From positions 2,257,501 through 2,321,500 of the forward strand of contig NZ_CP049107.1 in the NCBI RefSeq assembly GCF_011044255.1: a stretch of DNA of 64,000 nucleotides. The letters are read 5' to 3'. A program made the translations under genes and the position numbers. Position 1 is the first letter of the stretch. Each line of letters opens with the position of its first letter. Below the pieces are notes generated by a model. The model was not told where the DNA came from. It was given only the letters and a program-made list of their open reading frames with translations, and did not search any database. Positions 54,166-63,096 of the stretch are shown in pieces. This DNA is from Rhizorhabdus phycosphaerae. GTDB taxonomy: Bacteria > Pseudomonadota > Alphaproteobacteria > Sphingomonadales > Sphingomonadaceae.

Positions 54166-54852
54166 TCATTCTCCTTTCAGGAAGACTGTGTCGGAAGGGG
54201 CCCCCGCACGCGAAAGCCGCGCGACGATCGCTTGCACATAGGCTTGGGTTTCGCGGATCGGCGGGATGCCGCCGGCCTTGAGGACGCGCCCGGGACCGGC
54301 GTTGTAGGCCGCGAGCGCCTTCTCGACGTCACCGTCGAAAAGGTCGAGCTGCTGGCGGAGATAGCGCGCCCCGCCGGCGAGATTCTGGACGGGGTCGCGC
54401 GGATCGACGCCCAGTGCCCGTGCCGTCGCCGGCATCAGTTGGGCAAGGCCAACCGCGCCCGCGGGAGAGACGGCATCGACGCGCCAGCGGCTTTCCTGCC
54501 ACACCAGCGCCTCGAGGAGGGCGGGGCTCAGATCATGTGCCTCCGCGATCTCGACCAGCTTCGCCGCAAAGGGGACCGGGGCGCGGTACGAAAGCTGGCC
54601 GATGATCGCTTCGGCGGGGACGACGACGTCCGGGATTGCCATTCCCTCGACGTCCCCGACAGATCGCTCGGCCAGGCGTTGGGGACCGATGCCGGCGATC
54701 GTGCGGATGGAACCATCGAGGTCGATTTCCAGAACATCCGCCCGGGCCGGAGCCCATACCGACAGGGAGAGCAGGATTGCGCCTGCTGCCGGTCTCCCCG
54801 CCTTTCTCCGGTGCCTGTGGCCGATGCGGATCACCTCGATACTCCCGTTCAC
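54166..54852 (-). CDS. virB1: VirB1-like lytic transglycosylase
   Basis: Periplasmic SLT-domain enzyme of 228 residues that opens peptidoglycan for the secretion apparatus. A signal peptide ends near ARADV (about residue 39). The catalytic Glu is in [26 protein letters not shown], and [19 protein letters not shown] closes the lysozyme-like fold. First gene of the operon, divergent from the response regulator at 54995. Confidence 0.92.
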   Translation of the reverse strand: MNGSIEVIRIGHRHRRKAGRPAAGAILLSLSVWAPARADVLEIDLDGSIRTIAGIGPQRLAERSVGDVEGMAIPDVVVPAEAIIGQLSYRAPVPFAAKLVEIAEAHDLSPALLEALVWQESRWRVDAVSPAGAVGLAQLMPATARALGVDPRDPVQNLAGGARYLRQQLDLFDGDVEKALAAYNAGPGRVLKAGGIPPIRETQAYVQAIVARLSRAGAPSDTVFLKGE

Positions 54853-54903
54853 TGTGCGGAACCGAAGATGGGCGAGTCGTTTTGCGGGCAGATTTCAGGT
54901 CGG

Positions 54904-54919
54904 TCGCAGCATTGTAGCG
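54904..54919 (+). promoter_or_regulatory. Shared 16-bp motif upstream of the secretion operon and regulator
   Basis: TCGCAGCATTGTAGCG lies between divergent virB1 and the response regulator gene. It matches 55742-55757 (TCGCAACATTGTAGCG) at 15 of 16 positions. A truncated version, GGCAGCATTGAAAAA, is at about 54949-54963. Confidence 0.65.
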
Positions 54920-54994
54920 TCTTCTTTGCAGCGACCCGCCGTTCATCGGCAGCATTGAAAAATCCCTGCGACGTTCCGCTGGCATTCGGCGCCG

Positions 54995-55738
54995 ATGAAC
55001 GCCATTCTCCACCGCATGGACCTGGAAACCCGCATTCTCATCGTCGACGACGATCCGGGCATCCGCACCCTCATGTCCTCCTTTCTCGACAAGCACGGTT
55101 TCCGCACCGACACGGCGGGCGATCCGATCGAGATGCGCGACCTGCTTGCGCGGCAATCCTACGACCTGATCGTGCTGGACGTGATGATGCCGCGTGAGGA
55201 CGGTCTTTCGGCGTTGCGCGAGCTCCAGCGAAACGCCGGCCCCCCGGTGATCATGCTGTCCGCGGTAGGAACCGATGTGGATCGCATCGTCGGCCTGGAA
55301 CTGGGCGCCGACGACTATCTGGCGAAGCCCTGCAACCCCCGAGAGCTGCTCGCCCGCATAAGGACCGTCCTGCGCCGCCGCCGGATCGATCCCTCGGCCG
55401 CCTCGGCATCAGCACCGAAAGCGGAGGGCGATCTTCTGTTCTCCGGCTGGCGCATGAACGTGAACCTGCGGACGCTGAACGATCCGCAGGGCAGCCCCGT
55501 GATCCTCTCGGACGGCGAATTCCGCCTGCTGCGCGCCTTCGTCGAACATCCCCGGCGCGTGCTAACGCGCGACCAGCTGCTCGACTATGCGCGGGGCGAG
55601 GACAGCGAACATTATGATCGCGCGATCGATGTGCAGGTCAGCCGGCTTCGCCGCAAGCTGGGGGGGCAGGGCGGCCAGGACCTGATCCGCACGGTTCGCA
55701 ACGAAGGCTATATGTTCGCCCCCATCGTCGAGCGCTGA
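54995..55738 (+). CDS. OmpR-family response regulator, likely partner of the distant kinase
   Basis: Regulator of 247 residues (or 240 from M8). The receiver has ILIVDDDPGIR with D18-D20, phospho-acceptor D62 in LIVLDVMMPREDG, and K111 in LAKPCNPRE. The winged-helix domain ends in RTVRNEGYMFAP. It is divergent from the secretion operon whose last gene is an orphan kinase, so the pair likely works together. The same 16-base motif occurs before it and directly after it, upstream of the dioxygenase gene. Confidence 0.92.
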   Translation: MNAILHRMDLETRILIVDDDPGIRTLMSSFLDKHGFRTDTAGDPIEMRDLLARQSYDLIVLDVMMPREDGLSALRELQRNAGPPVIMLSAVGTDVDRIVGLELGADDYLAKPCNPRELLARIRTVLRRRRIDPSAASASAPKAEGDLLFSGWRMNVNLRTLNDPQGSPVILSDGEFRLLRAFVEHPRRVLTRDQLLDYARGEDSEHYDRAIDVQVSRLRRKLGGQGGQDLIRTVRNEGYMFAPIVER

Positions 55739-55741
55739 CCA

Positions 55742-55757
55742 TCGCAACATTGTAGCG
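55742..55757 (+). promoter_or_regulatory. Second copy of the shared 16-bp motif, before the dioxygenase gene
   Basis: TCGCAACATTGTAGCG starts three bases after the response regulator stop and 100 bases before the dioxygenase ATG. Its orientation relative to the downstream gene is the same as that of the first copy relative to the regulator gene. Confidence 0.65.
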
Positions 55758-55856
55758 GCGCCGGCAAAATGCCTGACATCCTCAGGCAAAGCCGGGCCCG
55801 GATAGCCCGCACACCGGGGTGGTAGATCACCGCCCCGATGCAGTGACGGAGCTACC

Positions 55857-56771
55857 ATGACCCACCATGACGACGATCATGATCGCGGCCTCGCCCATGA
55901 TCTGGAGACGATGAGCCGCCAGCTTCTGGGCCGGCGCAGAGCGCTGGGCCTGTTCGCCGGCGCGGGCGTGACCGCCCTGCTCGCAGGCTGCGGCGGCAGC
56001 GATTCGACAGCGTCGACCTCGTCCACCTCGACATCCACCGACACGTCGACCTCCACCTCCACCGGCTCCAGCACCTCGACGGGTAGCGGAACCAGTACGG
56101 GCAGTTCTTCCTCTGCCACCTGCGTGGCAGATCCGACCGAGACGAACGGTCCTTATCCCGCCGACGGCACCAACAGTTCGAACGGGTCGACCAGCAATGT
56201 GCTGACCCTCAGCAGCGCCGTTCGCAGCGATATCCGCTCGAGCTTCCTCAACAGCACCACCACCGCCAGCGGCGTACGCGTCGACATCACGCTGACCATC
56301 GTCAATGTGAACGCCAGCTGCGCCGCGCTGTCCAACTACGCCATCTACATCTGGCATTGCGACGCCAATGGCGACTATTCTCTCTACGACCTGCCGACGG
56401 AAAGCTATTTGCGCGGCATCCAGGTCACCAATTCGAGCGGCCAGGTCACTTTTACGACGATCTTCCCCGGCTGCTACTCGGGCCGCTATCCGCATATTCA
56501 CTTCGAAGTGTTCAGCAGCCTCGCCGGCGCGACCAGCGGGCGGGCAGCCGCGCTCATTTCCCAGTTGGCCATGCCACGCAGCGAATGCGCAGCGGTTTAC
56601 GCGACCAGCGGTTACAGTGACAGCTCGCGCAACCTGGGGAATATCACGATCGCCACCGACAATGTCTTCGGCGACAACACAGCGGCGCAGATTGCAGCCC
56701 AGACGCTCACAATGTCCGGCAGCGCATCGGCGGGCTATACCGCTACCGCGACCATCGGGCTGGCCCTGTGA
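55857..56771 (+). CDS. Tat-type lipoprotein intradiol dioxygenase-like protein
   Basis: Extracytoplasmic protein of 304 residues. LLGRRRALGLFAGAG is a twin-arginine signal, followed by the lipobox LLAGC (Cys near residue 44), so it should be folded in the cytoplasm, exported by Tat and lipid-anchored. A Ser/Thr/Gly linker of about 40 residues follows. The catalytic part resembles intradiol ring-cleavage dioxygenases: ETNGPYPADG, IWHCDANGDYSLY, and GCYSGRYPHIHFEVF with Tyr and the H-x-H iron ligands. Substrate unknown; such surface dioxygenases are known to attack lignin-like catechols. It may be in the regulon of the adjacent response regulator. Confidence 0.85.
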   Translation: MTHHDDDHDRGLAHDLETMSRQLLGRRRALGLFAGAGVTALLAGCGGSDSTASTSSTSTSTDTSTSTSTGSSTSTGSGTSTGSSSSATCVADPTETNGPYPADGTNSSNGSTSNVLTLSSAVRSDIRSSFLNSTTTASGVRVDITLTIVNVNASCAALSNYAIYIWHCDANGDYSLYDLPTESYLRGIQVTNSSGQVTFTTIFPGCYSGRYPHIHFEVFSSLAGATSGRAAALISQLAMPRSECAAVYATSGYSDSSRNLGNITIATDNVFGDNTAAQIAAQTLTMSGSASAGYTATATIGLAL

Positions 56772-56802
56772 CCGCCGGGCGGTCGCCTCTACGACCGCCC
56801 CC

Positions 56803-57462
56803 TCATTCCCCGTTGGCCGGGCGGTCGCGATTGTGCCGATAGGCGCCGGCCGCGCGCCGGATGTGGCTCGTCGCGATCGATCCGGCCCATTCCGCATCAC
56901 GCGCCTCGAGCGCCGTGATCAGGTCGAAATGGTCGCTCTGGCTGCGCGCCATGTCCACGGTGGAATAGCGTTCGGCGGTACGGTGGATGACGATCTGATT
57001 GACCACCAGCTGCATCAGCTGGTTCAACCGCTCCGACTGGGCCGCACGCATCAGCACGCGGTGGAAGCGGCGATTGCCCTCGACGAAATCGGAAACGCTC
57101 GCATCGGGCCGGCGCGTGATCGCTCGCTCGATAAAGGCATAATGGCTCTTGAGCTCCTCGATCTGCTCATCTGTGATGAAAAGCGCCGCGCGCTGGGCAC
57201 AGTGGCTTTCGAGATAGGCGCGGAGAGTGAAGAGCTCCTCATAATCCTCGTCCGACCAGACCGGCACGAACACGCGGTTGGTATCCGAACGCTGCAGCAG
57301 CATCTCGGCGACGAGCTGGGCAATCGCCTCGCGGACGGGCGTCCGGGACATGCCGCAATATTGGGCGAACTCGTCTTCGGGTACGAACTGACCCGCAGGA
57401 AAGTGCCCCGAGAGGATCGCTCCGCGGATAAGTCGATATGCCTGTTCGGATGATTTGGACAT
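56803..57462 (-). CDS. GntR-family (FCD subgroup) transcriptional regulator
   Basis: Regulator of 219 residues with an N-terminal winged helix (GAILSGHFPAGQFVPEDEFA, GMSRTPVREAIAQLVAE) and a C-terminal FCD effector domain (LRAYLESHCAQRAA; NRRFHRVLMRAA; SDHFDLITALEARDAEWA). A candidate self-operator, ATTGTATACGAT, lies 20 bases upstream. It probably controls the neighbouring catabolic genes between 57.5 and 64 kb. Confidence 0.93.
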   Translation of the reverse strand: MSKSSEQAYRLIRGAILSGHFPAGQFVPEDEFAQYCGMSRTPVREAIAQLVAEMLLQRSDTNRVFVPVWSDEDYEELFTLRAYLESHCAQRAALFITDEQIEELKSHYAFIERAITRRPDASVSDFVEGNRRFHRVLMRAAQSERLNQLMQLVVNQIVIHRTAERYSTVDMARSQSDHFDLITALEARDAEWAGSIATSHIRRAAGAYRHNRDRPANGE

Positions 57463-57481
57463 CGGCCCCCACGAGCGGTGA

Positions 57482-57493
57482 ATTGTATACGAT
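57482..57493. promoter_or_regulatory. Candidate GntR operator upstream of the gntR gene
   Basis: ATTGTATACGAT is a near-perfect palindrome resembling the ATNGTATACNAT type of site bound by FCD-class GntR regulators. It sits directly upstream of the gntR start codon. Confidence 0.55.
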
Positions 57494-57553
57494 CAGCGGC
57501 GGCGCCTTACCAAGAGGAGCGGACGCTTTCCACCCGCTCCCGCATGGCTTCGC

Positions 57554-58309
57554 TTACAGGAAATGATCGCCTCCGTTGGGACTGATGCACTGCCCCTGGA
57601 AATGATCGCCATCGCTGGAGGCGAGGAAGACATAAGCCGGCGCAATGTCGTCGACAGTTGCGAGTCTGCCTGTCGGTATCGCGGCACGAACCGCCTCGAT
57701 CACCGAGGGCGGAACCGCGTCGAGGATCGGGGTTCGCGTGGCGCCCGGCGCCACGCAGTTCACCCTTATCCCGCGCTCGCCGACTTCCAGCGCCAGCGAC
57801 CGGGTGAAGGACAGGATGCCGCCCTTGGCCGCCGTATAGGCGGACAGGCCCGGCGCGCCCTTATAGGCGAGCTGGGACGCGGTGTTTATGATCCGCCCCG
57901 CATTGCGGGCATACATGCCGGGCAGCACCGCCTTGGTGACAAGAAAGGTGCCGCGAAGGTGAATGCCGATCACCCTGTCCCAGGTATCGATCGACAGGCT
58001 TTCCACCGGATCGGCATGGCCGATCCCCGCATTGTTGACGAGAATGTCGATATGGCCGGCGAACGCTTCGGCTTCCGCCACCAGCGCTTCGACGGAGGCC
58101 GGATCGCTGACGTCCGCACGAATGGCGATCGCCTGCGCTCCGCAATCCGATGCGCGGCGAGCGACGTCTTCGGCCCGCTCCCGCTCCCGCTCGTCGGGGT
58201 AGTTGACCACGAGATGCGATGCGCCCTCGCTCGCGAAGGCAAGGATGACCGCCTCCCCGATGCCCGAACTGCTGCCGGTGACGAGCGCGGTCTTGCCCTG
58301 CAGTCTCAT
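57554..58309 (-). CDS. Short-chain dehydrogenase/reductase
   Basis: Classical SDR of 251 residues with TGSSSGIGEA, NNAGIGHA, the catalytic Ser in IINTASQLA and YTAAK. The ATG at 58309 has GGAGACGCC just before it. It follows the TonB receptor gene on the same strand after 53 bases, so both are likely cotranscribed. Substrate unknown. Confidence 0.9.
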   Translation of the reverse strand: MRLQGKTALVTGSSSGIGEAVILAFASEGASHLVVNYPDERERERAEDVARRASDCGAQAIAIRADVSDPASVEALVAEAEAFAGHIDILVNNAGIGHADPVESLSIDTWDRVIGIHLRGTFLVTKAVLPGMYARNAGRIINTASQLAYKGAPGLSAYTAAKGGILSFTRSLALEVGERGIRVNCVAPGATRTPILDAVPPSVIEAVRAAIPTGRLATVDDIAPAYVFLASSDGDHFQGQCISPNGGDHFL

Positions 58310-58362
58310 GGCGTCTCCTCCTGAAGGGAGTGGCCGGGGTTGGCCCGGCCACTCTTGTCGCG

Positions 58363-60822
58363 TCAGAAGTTGAAGCCGGCTTCGACACCGATGGTGCGCA
58401 GCTGGCCGGGGGTCGAGAAGGATCCGCCGAACTCGGGGGCCGGGATGACCTCCTCGAGGTAACGCTTCTTGAAAACGTTGTTGACGAACGCCGTCAGGCG
58501 CCAATTCTGCGACTTCACGCCGGCACGCAGGTTGAGGATGCCATAGGCATCGCGCTGCGACTTCGAATAGTCGCCCGTGCCGAGACCCGGGAAGAACACG
58601 TCGAAGATCGTCCGGCGCTTCTGGTTCTGCACGACGTGGAACCAGGTCGGGCCGGTCAGGCGATAATCGGCCTTGAAGGTAAGGTCGAGCGTGTCCGAAA
58701 CAGGCTGTTCGAGCTGCAGGCCGGCGTTGAGCGTGTAGTCGGCGGTGTAGGGCGACTTGTTGCCGACCGTGTCCGGACGAACCGTGTTGCGCAGGATCTT
58801 GCTGTCGAGCACGTTGCCGCCCACCGTCAGCGTCACGCCGCGAACCGGGCGATAGACGACGCCGAGCTCGGCGCCCTGAAGGCGGACCTTGTCGATGTTC
58901 GAGACCACGCGCAGCAGGCCGAAGGTGCCCGTGTAGAATTCGAAGAACTGCATGTCGCGAACGATGTTGCGATAGACCGCACCGTCGATCTGCAGCTTGC
59001 CGTCCGCGAGCCGGAGCTTGAAGCCGGCTTCGATCGCGTTCGACTTCTCCTTCTTATAGTCGTCGGTCACGCCGAGGTTGGAGCCCAGCAGCTGGTTGAA
59101 GAACTGGTCGATGATCGCGCCCGAGCCCTGGCTGTTGAAGCCGCCCGCCTTGAAGCCCACGCCATAGTCGACGTAGAGATTGACGTCCGGCGTCACCTCA
59201 TAGCGCGCCGTGAACTTCGGCTGCGCCAGCTGGTAGGTCTTCTTCTTCGGCACGAGCGATCCGACCGAGAAGCCCGGGTTGATCGGACCGCCGGTGACCG
59301 GATCGAGGACGTTGGGAACAAGCGGCTCGACCTTGCGCTCTTCGCGGTCATAGCGCAGCGCGCCGGACACGGTCAGCTTTTCGGTGGGCTTATATTGCAG
59401 CGAGCCGAAGGCCGCATAGGCATCGGTCAGCAGCTTGTCGTCGAACAGCTGCGACGTCGGGTTGATCGAGCCCGGCGGGTTGTACAGCGTGTCGAGCGAG
59501 CCCTGGCCGGTATCCTCGTTCACCGCCACGCCATAATGACGGTTGATGTGGAGGTAGTAGGCGCCCACCGACCAGGACAGCGGACCGTCGGTGGTCGAAA
59601 CGAGCCGGACCTCGGCGCTGATGTCCTTCTGGTCGCGCACCGTGACCTGGATGCCGTCGCAGGTCGTCGGACCGAAGGGACCGAACAGCGACGCGGCCGG
59701 CGTCGGGCCCAGCGCCAGCGGAGCCGGCAGGGTGACGCCAGCGGCGAACAGGGCGGCCGTGCTGGCAATACAGGACGGCCGGTTGTTGAAGCGGCCGAGC
59801 GAGGCGGCGGAGGCGTCGCCGACAAGCGTCTCGTCGATGTCCGAATAGGACACCCAGCCGGTCAGCTTGGCCGTATCGAATTCGTAATCGGCCTTGATCG
59901 AGGCCTCGACCGTCCGCTGGTTATCGCGGTTCTTGATGTTCCGCTGATAGTTGAAGCGGGTGTGGTCGTTCACGTCCTCGAAGAATTTCGGGCTGTTCAG
60001 ACCGGTTGCGAAATCGGGAAGTGCGAAGATCGCCTCGAAGTTCAGCGCGGCTGCGTTGACCTTTCCGTAGCGCGCCTTCATGTCGACCGACAGACGGTCG
60101 GTCGGATCATAGACGAGGCGTCCACCGACGCTCCAGCCTTTGTAATTGTCGACGATCTTGCCCTGCACGTCCTTGGTCGGACCGTTGTTCCGGTAGAAAC
60201 CGTCGGTATGACGATACTGACCGAACAGGACGAAGCCGAGCGTGTCGCTGAGCGGGCCGGAAACCGAACCTTCTGCCAACTGGCCGTTCTGCGTCGCCAG
60301 ATAGCCACGGCCGCTCGCTTCGAGCGTCTTGCCGGGCTTCTTGGTCGAGAGCACGAACGCGCCGGCCGTGGCGCCACGGCCATAATAGGCGCCCTGCGGA
60401 CCCTTCAGCACTTCGAACTGCTGCAGATCGCCCTGATACTGGTTCACTGCGGCGGTGTTGGTCTTGAGAATTCCGTCGACGACGAGCGCGACGTTGTTCT
60501 CTGCGTCGCGTGCGCCGTTGACGCCGCGGATGTTGATCTGGGCGTCGCCGACCTGCGCGGCGTTCGACACGATGGTCACGCCCGGCGTGAAGGCGATCGC
60601 CTGTTCGGTCGTGACGATACCCGATGCACGGAGATTATCGGCGGTAAGGACCGAGACCGATGCCGGAACGTCTACGAGGCGTTCATTCTGACGACGGGCG
60701 GTGACGGTGATTTCCTGCTGCCCTTCGACAGCCCCCGATGGTGTCTCCTGCGCCTGAACCCCCTGGCCCCCGAAGGCCAGCATCGCGACACTACCGAGCA
60801 AAACAGCGCGAATCTTCATCAT
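58363..60822 (-). CDS. TonB-dependent outer-membrane receptor
   Basis: Importer of 819 residues from the first of two adjacent ATGs, preceded by AGGGGAG. A signal peptide ends near GVQAQ (about residue 25); the TonB-box region is EITVTARRQNERL; the plug shows FEVLKGPQGAYYGRGATAGAF; the barrel ends in GVEAGFNF with a terminal Phe, the classical outer-membrane signal. It is divergent from the LLM monooxygenase operon, which suggests it imports that operon's substrate. Confidence 0.95.
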   Translation of the reverse strand: MMKIRAVLLGSVAMLAFGGQGVQAQETPSGAVEGQQEITVTARRQNERLVDVPASVSVLTADNLRASGIVTTEQAIAFTPGVTIVSNAAQVGDAQINIRGVNGARDAENNVALVVDGILKTNTAAVNQYQGDLQQFEVLKGPQGAYYGRGATAGAFVLSTKKPGKTLEASGRGYLATQNGQLAEGSVSGPLSDTLGFVLFGQYRHTDGFYRNNGPTKDVQGKIVDNYKGWSVGGRLVYDPTDRLSVDMKARYGKVNAAALNFEAIFALPDFATGLNSPKFFEDVNDHTRFNYQRNIKNRDNQRTVEASIKADYEFDTAKLTGWVSYSDIDETLVGDASAASLGRFNNRPSCIASTAALFAAGVTLPAPLALGPTPAASLFGPFGPTTCDGIQVTVRDQKDISAEVRLVSTTDGPLSWSVGAYYLHINRHYGVAVNEDTGQGSLDTLYNPPGSINPTSQLFDDKLLTDAYAAFGSLQYKPTEKLTVSGALRYDREERKVEPLVPNVLDPVTGGPINPGFSVGSLVPKKKTYQLAQPKFTARYEVTPDVNLYVDYGVGFKAGGFNSQGSGAIIDQFFNQLLGSNLGVTDDYKKEKSNAIEAGFKLRLADGKLQIDGAVYRNIVRDMQFFEFYTGTFGLLRVVSNIDKVRLQGAELGVVYRPVRGVTLTVGGNVLDSKILRNTVRPDTVGNKSPYTADYTLNAGLQLEQPVSDTLDLTFKADYRLTGPTWFHVVQNQKRRTIFDVFFPGLGTGDYSKSQRDAYGILNLRAGVKSQNWRLTAFVNNVFKKRYLEEVIPAPEFGGSFSTPGQLRTIGVEAGFNF

Positions 60823-60897
60823 AGTCGGCTCCCCTTTTGAGCTTCCCCCTGCGCGGCATCTCTTTTCGTTACGCTCACTGTGCCGCGAATCAGGTCG

Positions 60898-60909
60898 TTC
60901 GTACACAAA
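60898..60909. promoter_or_regulatory. Repeated GTACACAAA element, copy 1
   Basis: TTCGTACACAAA in the shared promoter region of the TonB receptor and LLM operon. It matches TTGGTACACAAA at 61024-61035 at 11 of 12 positions, and resembles half of the GntR-type site at 57482. Confidence 0.5.
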
Positions 60910-61023
60910 AAAGTTGTGACTGTATAAAATCGCTTTGCAAGTCCTTTGTTTTGGGTCCCGATTTTCGTCCCAGACCGCTGTTTTTCGGCCACACGCAGAA
61001 AATTAGTGCACAAGGATAAATTT

Positions 61024-61035
61024 TTGGTACACAAA
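61024..61035. promoter_or_regulatory. Repeated GTACACAAA element, copy 2
   Basis: TTGGTACACAAA, 126 bases to the right of copy 1 and 68 bases before the LLM gene start. A related GTGCACAA lies at about 61003-61013. The spacing, about 12 helical turns, would allow looping between two regulator dimers. Confidence 0.5.
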
Positions 61036-61102
61036 ATCGAGCTGGTCGGCCAAGGTCGGCACATCCAAGCCCTGCCACTGATCCAGTCCTGAGGGAGGCT
61101 TC

Positions 61103-62161
61103 ATGAAATACGGTGTGTTTCTGCCAAGCGCGCGTAACGGGTTCACCATCTCCGAAGCTGCGCCGCTTTACGATCCCAGCTTCGAGCATAATCTCGAGGC
61201 GACGCTGGAAGCCGAACGGCAGGGGTTCGATTTCGCCCTGGCGATGATGAAGTGGAAGGGTTTCGGCGGCACCACCGGCTATTGGGACGGCTGCCTCGAG
61301 ACCTTCACCCTGTGCGCCGGCATGGCCGCGCGCACGTCGAAGATCCAGCTGATCCCAAGCACCACCCTGCTGACCACCCACCCCGCCGTCTGCGCCCGCA
61401 TGATCGCGACGATCAACGACATTTCCGGTGGCCGCTGCGGGCTGAACATCGTCACGGGCTGGAACCACATCGAATATGAATCGATGGGGATCTGGCCGGG
61501 CAGCGACTATTATGAGCGCCGCTACGACTATGCCGCCGAATATATCCACGTCGTCAAGCGGCTGTGGACCGAGGACGAGGTCACGCATGACGGCGAGTTC
61601 TTCAAGCTGAACCGTGCGACCGTGTCGCCCAAGCCGGCCAAGATGCCGACGATCGTCAGCGCCGGGCAGTCGCCCAAGGGGCTCGATTTCACGGTCAACA
61701 ATGCCGACTACAGCTTCGTGATGACCGGCACGGAGAACCTCAAGAAGTTCACCGCCAGCATGAACGAGAAGGCCGCCGCCGTCGGTCGCGAGGTCGGCAC
61801 CTTGCCGCTCTATGCGGTCGTGACGGGCCGCACGGACGCCGAGGCACAGCGCCTTGCCGACGATGTCATCGCCAAGGCCGACCGCTCGGCAATCGGCAAC
61901 ATCCTCGGCAGCGCCGCGCTCGACACCAACGAGGGCGGTTCGAGCTCGCACCTGCAGGCCGCGCTCGACCTGCCGGCCGAACAGGGCAACATGGCCTTCA
62001 TGAGCTTCCCGCTCCTCTGTGGCACGCCCGAGACGGTGGCGAGCAAGATCAACGATATCGTCGCAGAAACCGGCGTTCCCGGCGTGATGATGAGTTGGCT
62101 CGATTTTACCGCAGGCATTCGCGAATTCGGCGAGAAGATCGCGCCGAAGGTCAGATATTGA
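61103..62161 (+). CDS. LLM-class (RutA-like) flavin monooxygenase
   Basis: Luciferase-like FMN-dependent monooxygenase of 352 residues. MKYGVFLPSARNGFTISEA, LIPSTTLLTTHPAVCARMIATIND and RCGLNIVTGWNHIEYESMG are close to the RutA pyrimidine monooxygenase and related heterocycle-cleaving subgroup. YYERRYDYAAEYIHVVKRLW follows. It needs reduced FMN from a separate reductase, none of which is adjacent. First gene of an operon with an HMG-CoA lyase-like gene and hydantoinase A; GAGGGAGG precedes its ATG. Confidence 0.9.
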   Translation: MKYGVFLPSARNGFTISEAAPLYDPSFEHNLEATLEAERQGFDFALAMMKWKGFGGTTGYWDGCLETFTLCAGMAARTSKIQLIPSTTLLTTHPAVCARMIATINDISGGRCGLNIVTGWNHIEYESMGIWPGSDYYERRYDYAAEYIHVVKRLWTEDEVTHDGEFFKLNRATVSPKPAKMPTIVSAGQSPKGLDFTVNNADYSFVMTGTENLKKFTASMNEKAAAVGREVGTLPLYAVVTGRTDAEAQRLADDVIAKADRSAIGNILGSAALDTNEGGSSSHLQAALDLPAEQGNMAFMSFPLLCGTPETVASKINDIVAETGVPGVMMSWLDFTAGIREFGEKIAPKVRY

Positions 62162-62175
62162 ACGGACACCATCCA

Positions 62176-63090
62176 GTGACGATTGATCGCATCAGCTTCG
62201 TCGAGGTCGGACCTCGCGACGGGCTCCAGAATGAAAAGCAGGTCATCGAGACCGCAGACAAGATCGAGCTCATCCGCCGCTCGATCGACGCGGGCGCCCG
62301 CCGGATCGAGGTGACCAGCTTCGTGAACCCGCGCCGCGTACCCCAGATGGCCGACGCCGACGATCTTTGCGCGCTGCTGCCCGAGGCGGACGGCGTCAGC
62401 TATATCGGTCTTGTGATGAACATGCGCGGCGCCGAACGCGCCATCGCCACGAACCGTCTCCACGAGCTTGGCGCGGTGTGCGTGTCGACGGACAGTTTCG
62501 CCATGGCGAACCAGGGCCAGACCAGCGACGAATCGGTCGAGGCCGCGAAAGCCATAATCCGCGCCGCGCAGGACGCCGGCCTGAAGGGGCAGGTGACGAT
62601 CGGTGCCTCCTTCGGCTGTCCGTTCGAGGGCGAGGTCGATCCCGATCGCGTCGTCGCCATGGCCGTCGCGCTGGCGGAAGCGAATCCGATCGAGATCGGG
62701 CTGGCCGATACGATCGGCGTCGCCGATCCCGCGAGCGTTTCCCGTCTGGTGAACAAAGTGGCCGAAGCGATTGCGCCGATTCCGGTGCGTGTCCACTTCC
62801 ACAATACGCGCGGCACCGGCATCGCCAATGTGTGGGCGGCAGTACAATCGGGCGCCACGATCGTCGATGCTTCGCTTGGCGGACTGGGCGGATGCCCCTT
62901 CGCCCCCGGAGCCGCCGGCAACGTCGCCAGCGAGGATGTCGTCTATATGCTGCACCGTGCAGGAATATCCACCGGGCTGGACCTTGCCCGCCTGGTCGAA
63001 ACCAACGCCTGGTTCAGCGAGATCATGCAACGCAAACTTCCCGGGATGGTGGCGCAGGCGCCGCTCTTCCCCAAGACCGTACAGGAGTAG
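62176..63090 (+). CDS. Hydroxymethylglutaryl-CoA lyase-family enzyme
   Basis: TIM-barrel lyase of 304 residues from a GTG at 62176; a TTG at 62158 overlapping the previous stop (TTGA) is an alternative. FVEVGPRDGLQNE carries the catalytic Arg and Asp, FHNTRGTGIANV the metal-binding His and Asn, and GGLGGCPFAPGAAGNVASED the catalytic Cys loop. The family splits 3-hydroxy-3-methylglutaryl-CoA or similar 3-hydroxy-acyl-CoAs. Coupled closely to the monooxygenase upstream. Confidence 0.9.
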   Translation: MTIDRISFVEVGPRDGLQNEKQVIETADKIELIRRSIDAGARRIEVTSFVNPRRVPQMADADDLCALLPEADGVSYIGLVMNMRGAERAIATNRLHELGAVCVSTDSFAMANQGQTSDESVEAAKAIIRAAQDAGLKGQVTIGASFGCPFEGEVDPDRVVAMAVALAEANPIEIGLADTIGVADPASVSRLVNKVAEAIAPIPVRVHFHNTRGTGIANVWAAVQSGATIVDASLGGLGGCPFAPGAAGNVASEDVVYMLHRAGISTGLDLARLVETNAWFSEIMQRKLPGMVAQAPLFPKTVQE

Positions 63091-63096
63091 AAACGA

